Positions 61,156-64,000 of a DNA stretch of 64,000 bases are shown one piece after another (the first letter of the stretch is position 1; each line of letters opens with the position of its first letter). The notes below the pieces were generated by a model that was given only the letters and a program-made list of their open reading frames with translations, did no database searches and was not told the DNA's origin. The DNA comes from JAUXFS01 sp963772635 (GTDB lineage: Bacteria > Pseudomonadota > Alphaproteobacteria > Rhodospirillales > Defluviicoccaceae), in the NCBI GenBank assembly GCA_963772635.1, contig CAVYYK010000051.1, forward strand, positions 16,783 to 80,782. Direction: 5' to 3'. The position numbers were made by a program, and so were the translations under genes.

Positions 61156-61971
61156 ATGGCGGTGCGTATCGACAAGGATGGAGCGGTATGGACGGTGATC
61201 CACGACCGGCCCGAGGCCCGCAACGCGATGGATCCCGAAAGCGCCGATGCGTTGACCGAAGCGTTTCTCCAATTCGATGCCGACGACCAGGCGGCGGTGG
61301 CGGTGTTCTACGGCGAAGGCGGGGCGTTCTGCGCCGGGTGGGACCTCAAGTACGTCAGCACCCTCGATACCGACGCGCCGCTGGGCGAGCTCGACATCCC
61401 GCCGGCCAGGCCCCGCGGCAACGGCGGCGACATCCCCCGCGGCCCGCTCGGTCCGTCGCGGCTGGAGCTCGACAAGCCGGTGATCGCCGCGGTGGCCGGG
61501 CCGGCGGTCGCCGGCGGCATGGAGCTGGCTCTGTGGTGCGACTTCCGGGTGATGCAGGAGGACGCCTACTTCGGCGTCTACTGCCGGCGATGGGGGGTGC
61601 CGCTGATCGACGGTGGCACGGTCCGTCTGCCCCGCATCGTCGGCCTCGGCCGCGCGCTGGAGATCATCATGACCGGCCGCAAGGTGCCGTCCGACGAGTG
61701 CCTGCGGATCGGCCTCTGCGAGTACGTGGTGCCGAATGGAACCGTCCGCGACAAGGCCGAGGAACTCGCCCGCGAGATCGCCCGCTTCCCCCAGGTGTGC
61801 GTCCGCGCCGACCGCCGCTCCGCCATCCGCAGCCATGGCCTCCCCGTTCGCGAGGCGCTGATCCAGGAATGGTACAACGGCCGCGAAGCGCTGATGAAGG
61901 ACGGCATCGCCGGCGCCGGCCGGTTCAAGGACGGCCTCGGCCGCCACGGCGACTTCGACAGGATCCGTTGA
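61156..61971 (+). CDS. enoyl-CoA hydratase/isomerase (crotonase) family protein
   Basis: 271 residues; ATG 61156 with AAGGAGGAAC upstream. Crotonase fold: DRPEARNAMDPESADALTEA, oxyanion loop GEGGAFCAGWDLKYV (~54-68), second oxyanion strand VAGPAVAGGMELALWCDF, then EDAYFGVYCRRWGVPLIDGG. One of the two catalytic Glu positions of classic hydratases is not evident (the 2nd-loop text has Arg-Trp-Gly), so substrate and reaction are uncertain. Monocistronic. Confidence 0.9.
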   Translation: MAVRIDKDGAVWTVIHDRPEARNAMDPESADALTEAFLQFDADDQAAVAVFYGEGGAFCAGWDLKYVSTLDTDAPLGELDIPPARPRGNGGDIPRGPLGPSRLELDKPVIAAVAGPAVAGGMELALWCDFRVMQEDAYFGVYCRRWGVPLIDGGTVRLPRIVGLGRALEIIMTGRKVPSDECLRIGLCEYVVPNGTVRDKAEELAREIARFPQVCVRADRRSAIRSHGLPVREALIQEWYNGREALMKDGIAGAGRFKDGLGRHGDFDRIR

Positions 61972-62094
61972 CGCACCGAGAGTCCGGCTCGTAACGGATT
62001 GTCGTGAGGGGCGCTAATTCGTCGAAAGCTCCGATCTCGAATTCACCGCGGGGTTCCCTCGGACGCCGACAGGGCCCCCTCCGGTCCGGCCCTC

Positions 62095-62401
62095 ATACCA
62101 AAGCTCACTGATAATAACCCATCGTGATCGTGTTTCCAGCCCGCTCGGCAGGGCTTCGGGGGACCGTGGCGCCAGTGGCGCCGCGTAAGCCCCCGAAGCG
62201 ATGCGAAGGCGATGCCGACCCATCGTCGAGCATTCGCGACGCCCCGAGCGGGCTGGAAACACGACCCGGAGGGCGCCCCTTCGGGGCTTCCGGACGGCGT
62301 CCTGCGCCGCTCATGATGCTCCAGCATCACCTCGCGACCCACTCCTGGCCGGAAGCCCCGACAGGACGTCACGGTGGGTCATTATCAGTGAGCTTTGGTA
62401 T
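62095..62401. mobile_element. 307-bp MITE-like element with nested inverted repeats
   Basis: 27-bp ends (62095-62121 and 62375-62401) match as inverted repeats with one mismatch; both ends read ATACCAAAGCTCACTGATAA inwards. Inside are a perfect 20-bp inverted repeat (62129-62148 / 62244-62263), an 11-bp one (62283-62293 / 62349-62359) and a GCCCC/GGGGC hairpin. No protein frame longer than noise, no transposase. No clear target duplication was seen. The left end lies 123 bp after the hydratase stop; the right end stops 8 bp before the next gene's stop codon. Confidence 0.7.
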
Positions 62402-62409
62402 CAAACCGC

Positions 62410-62814
62410 TCAGTTCTTGTCGGGCTTTCCTGTTCCATGCCCTTTTCCCCAGGCATTTCCTTCTCCTTTCCCCTTCTCCCACGCGTCCTCTCGCTGCTCT
62501 TGACCCTTGCCGTTCTTGCTCTTGCCGTTTTTTCCGTTCCCGTTTTCACTCGTATCCTTATCGTCATCATCGTCGTCGTCGGCATCCTTATCGTTTTTAT
62601 TTGCCTTTTCCTCCTTGGCCTCTTTCTGCTTTTTGGCCTTCTCGTCGTTCTTCGCCATTTGCCAATGGGAAGCGGTGGAGCGCGCCGATGTGCCGTCGCT
62701 CGAAAGGGCCGATACCGTTGCGGCGACGGCATCCGAGCCGAATCCGACGCCGACGGCGAAGGCGGCGAGGAGCAACAACGATCGTGTCGTATCGCGTGTG
62801 ATGGTCATGTTCAT
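62410..62814 (-). CDS. exported lysine/aspartate-rich low-complexity protein
   Basis: 134 residues. Signal peptide: MTITRDTTRSLLLLAAFAVGVGF with cleavage near AVA-A. After residue ~50 the chain is almost only K, E, D, N, G and Q, including a run of Asp (DADDDDDDDKD) and GNGKNGKSKNGKG. Strongly hydrophilic and likely disordered; a cation-binding or envelope-spacer role is possible but unproven. Its ATG overlaps the stop of the next upstream gene (ATGA). The inverted-repeat element starts 8 bp beyond its stop. Confidence 0.6.
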   Translation of the reverse strand: MNMTITRDTTRSLLLLAAFAVGVGFGSDAVAATVSALSSDGTSARSTASHWQMAKNDEKAKKQKEAKEEKANKNDKDADDDDDDDKDTSENGNGKNGKSKNGKGQEQREDAWEKGKGEGNAWGKGHGTGKPDKN

Positions 62815-63137
62815 GGTTTCCTGCTTCTACCCTGCATCGTGGCGGTCAGCCGCGAAACGAACGCATACGGATCGCTACCATAGACACGCTCGAAATGCCA
62901 TTGGGCAATCTCCACGAGATCGCCCCCCTGAATGCGCGCGAGCAAGTCCGCGAGGGCCGCGGCGGGCCCGTGCTTATGGCCGGAGAACTGCCCCGAGCGC
63001 AAGCCGTCGATGACGATGTCGTGAAGCCAGACGGCGAGATCCACCGACGGCCCCAGATCGGTCCGCTCGTCGTTGGCCGCTTCCACCTCGCGACGCACCA
63101 TCCGCGCCGTCCTCAGATTGATCACGTTGCCCGACAT
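62811..63137 (-). CDS. hypothetical protein upstream of the exported low-complexity protein
   Basis: 108 residues from ATG 63137 (the frame is open to 63341). No family recognised. It starts MSGNVINLRTARMVRREVEA, a basic beginning, and has a predicted helical core WLHDIVIDGLRSGQFSG and AALADLLARIQGG, then WHFERVYG. Overlaps 62410-62814 by 4 nt. It lies between the terminase-like gene and the exported protein, so it may be part of a phage remnant. Confidence 0.5.
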   Translation of the reverse strand: MSGNVINLRTARMVRREVEAANDERTDLGPSVDLAVWLHDIVIDGLRSGQFSGHKHGPAAALADLLARIQGGDLVEIAQWHFERVYGSDPYAFVSRLTATMQGRSRKP

Positions 63138-63347
63138 GCTCGAACCGTGCCGGTCACCGGGTAATCGCGCAGTGACGTCGGTCACATTGGGGCGGTCGGG
63201 CCGGGGGCGGTCGGGCGAAAACCGACCGACGGCGGCATCAGGCCGATCCGTTCCCGGATGGGCGCGCGGGACGTCGCAAATGTCTCCCTTTTGCATACCG
63301 TTTCGCCCGCTTTGTCTACCATCGTTACCCATCCGTGGCATTTAAGT

Positions 63348-63537
63348 CCTTGATTCCAAACAAAACACCCCCGCGTCCAACGTGAAAGGTAGACAAAAGT
63401 ATGCAAAAGTAGACATGTTTTCGGCTAACTCTTTGATTTTTCTAGACCGGCCTTCTCGGGCAGGTAGACCAAGGTAGACATGAATTTGCGATAGCGCCTT
63501 GATTCAACGGGTGAAATCGACGAAACAAAAGTAGACA
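63348..63537. repeat. array of GTAGACA words and CCTTGATT-type partners
   Basis: GTAGACA at 63389, 63409, 63474 and 63531 and GTAGACC at 63464 (plus strand), plus CCTTGATT or CTTTGATT at 63348, 63431 and 63497. Each GTAGAC cluster has a CYTTGATT 27-36 nt to its left (minus-strand order: TGTCTAC, gap, AATCAAGG), giving three diverged units. A TGTCTACC in the other orientation is at 63313-63320. The gap is otherwise empty of genes. Confidence 0.55.
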
Positions 63538-63541
63538 TTTT

Positions 63542-64000
63542 TCACGATCCGCCGATGCCGGCGCCGCCGCGGCGGGCGCGCCGGAGATCGCCGCAGGCGG
63601 TCGGACGGGACCGGCGGCCACCGTTGGCGCGTATCCCGTCGGGCCAATCGGCGCACTCGGCGTCCGCGTCCGCCGCCAAGGGGATCGCCCCGGTAAAGCC
63701 GCGGATCCTCGCCTGCAGGTCGACGGCGCGGGCGGCGGCGTGGAACTGGTGGTCGACGATCGCGCGGCGGTAGACGTTCTCGAGCTTGCCGACCAGCACC
63801 TCGTCGGTGCGGCTGTGCAGACGCGCCGTCTCCGCCTCGATCTCGGCGATGCGGGCGGCGATACGCGGATGGCGGAGCAACCGGTAGCCGGCGGTCTTCG
63901 CCCATCGGGGCGCATAGCCGGCCGCCCGCGCCGCCGTGGTCGCGCAAGCCAATTCGGCGAACCGCCGGCAGAACCGCTCCTGCCGGGCCTTCAATGGAGT
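63542..64000 (-). CDS. phage terminase small-subunit-like protein (open at window end)
   Basis: At least 152 codons; the frame is open to base 64000, so the true start may lie outside (a TTG at 63994 would give MKARQERF). The N-terminal ~55 residues resemble the terminase small-subunit domain: KARQERFCRRFAELACATTAA, RAAGYAP, TAGYRLLRHPRIAARI, then a coiled-coil-like EIEAETARLHSRTDEV. Terminase small subunits recognise phage DNA for packaging. The C-terminal half is Arg/Ala/Gly-rich and lacks features. No large terminase or portal in the window, so this is a prophage edge or remnant. Confidence 0.6.
   Translation of the reverse strand, partial: TPLKARQERFCRRFAELACATTAARAAGYAPRWAKTAGYRLLRHPRIAARIAEIEAETARLHSRTDEVLVGKLENVYRRAIVDHQFHAAARAVDLQARIRGFTGAIPLAADADAECADWPDGIRANGGRRSRPTACGDLRRARRGGAGIGGS

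Noticed and set aside
1..64000. CRISPR arrays, tRNA and rRNA genes
   Set aside because: No regularly spaced direct repeats with spacers, no cloverleaf or TpsiC-type signatures and no rRNA segments were noticed on reading both strands.

Overview
The window (GC-rich, about 60-65 % by eye) comes from an alphaproteobacterium, most likely of the Rhodospirillales. This rests on gene content and order: leuS-lptE-holA next to parB-parA-rsmG-mnmG-mnmE, then rho, hemJ-hemH-hemE, ppsR-maf-aroE-coaE-dnaQ, secB, fxsA, Tim44-like, mltA, smr, hslUV and hisB-DUF2628-hisHAFE. It is the chromosomal origin region. Genes left of about 34.4 kb run mostly on the minus strand and genes right of it mostly on the plus strand. 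An AT-rich, DnaA-box-bearing gap between hemE and ppsR (34.40-34.78 kb) is the likely oriC, and two perfect parS sites flank mnmG about 10-12 kb away.

Layout. 0-6.9 kb: end of ftsK, lolA, an OmpR-type response regulator, ribA, a small conserved protein, an L,D-transpeptidase, yggS and a ThiE-like gene. 6.9-15.2 kb: an accessory-looking locus with a broken TPR-sulfotransferase, a TPR-glycosyltransferase, two paralogous sulfotransferases and two paralogous porins. 15.4-34.4 kb: DUF3576 lipoprotein, leuS, lptE, holA, parBA, rsmG, mnmG, mnmE, a thioredoxin-like ferredoxin, a YyaL-type protein, ogt, qor, rho and three late haem genes. 34.4-51.6 kb: oriC, ppsR, maf, aroE, coaE, dnaQ, secB, fxsA, Tim44-like, mltA, a lutABC lactate-oxidation operon, smr, an XRE regulator, hslVU, the histidine cluster and hinT. 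51.8-58.8 kb: an unusual locus with a NodU-type carbamoyltransferase coupled to a periplasmic molybdopterin-fold protein, divergent from two paralogous GT-B-like proteins, a sugar nucleotidyltransferase and a 55-residue protein. 58.8-64 kb: a gene-poor end with two tandem copies of a structured element, two paralogous 26-residue membrane micropeptides each behind a CRP-type palindrome, an enoyl-CoA hydratase, a 307-bp MITE-like inverted-repeat element, a lysine/acid-rich exported protein and a phage terminase small-subunit-like gene with an array of short repeats.

At least eight single-base frame breaks cut otherwise well-conserved genes (the TPR-sulfotransferase twice, a porin, leuS, mnmE, the YyaL-type gene, hisF, hinT). 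Several of these genes are normally essential, so most breaks are probably assembly or sequencing indels rather than real pseudogenes. I give those genes their full extent and state where the frame changes. No tRNA, rRNA or CRISPR array was seen.
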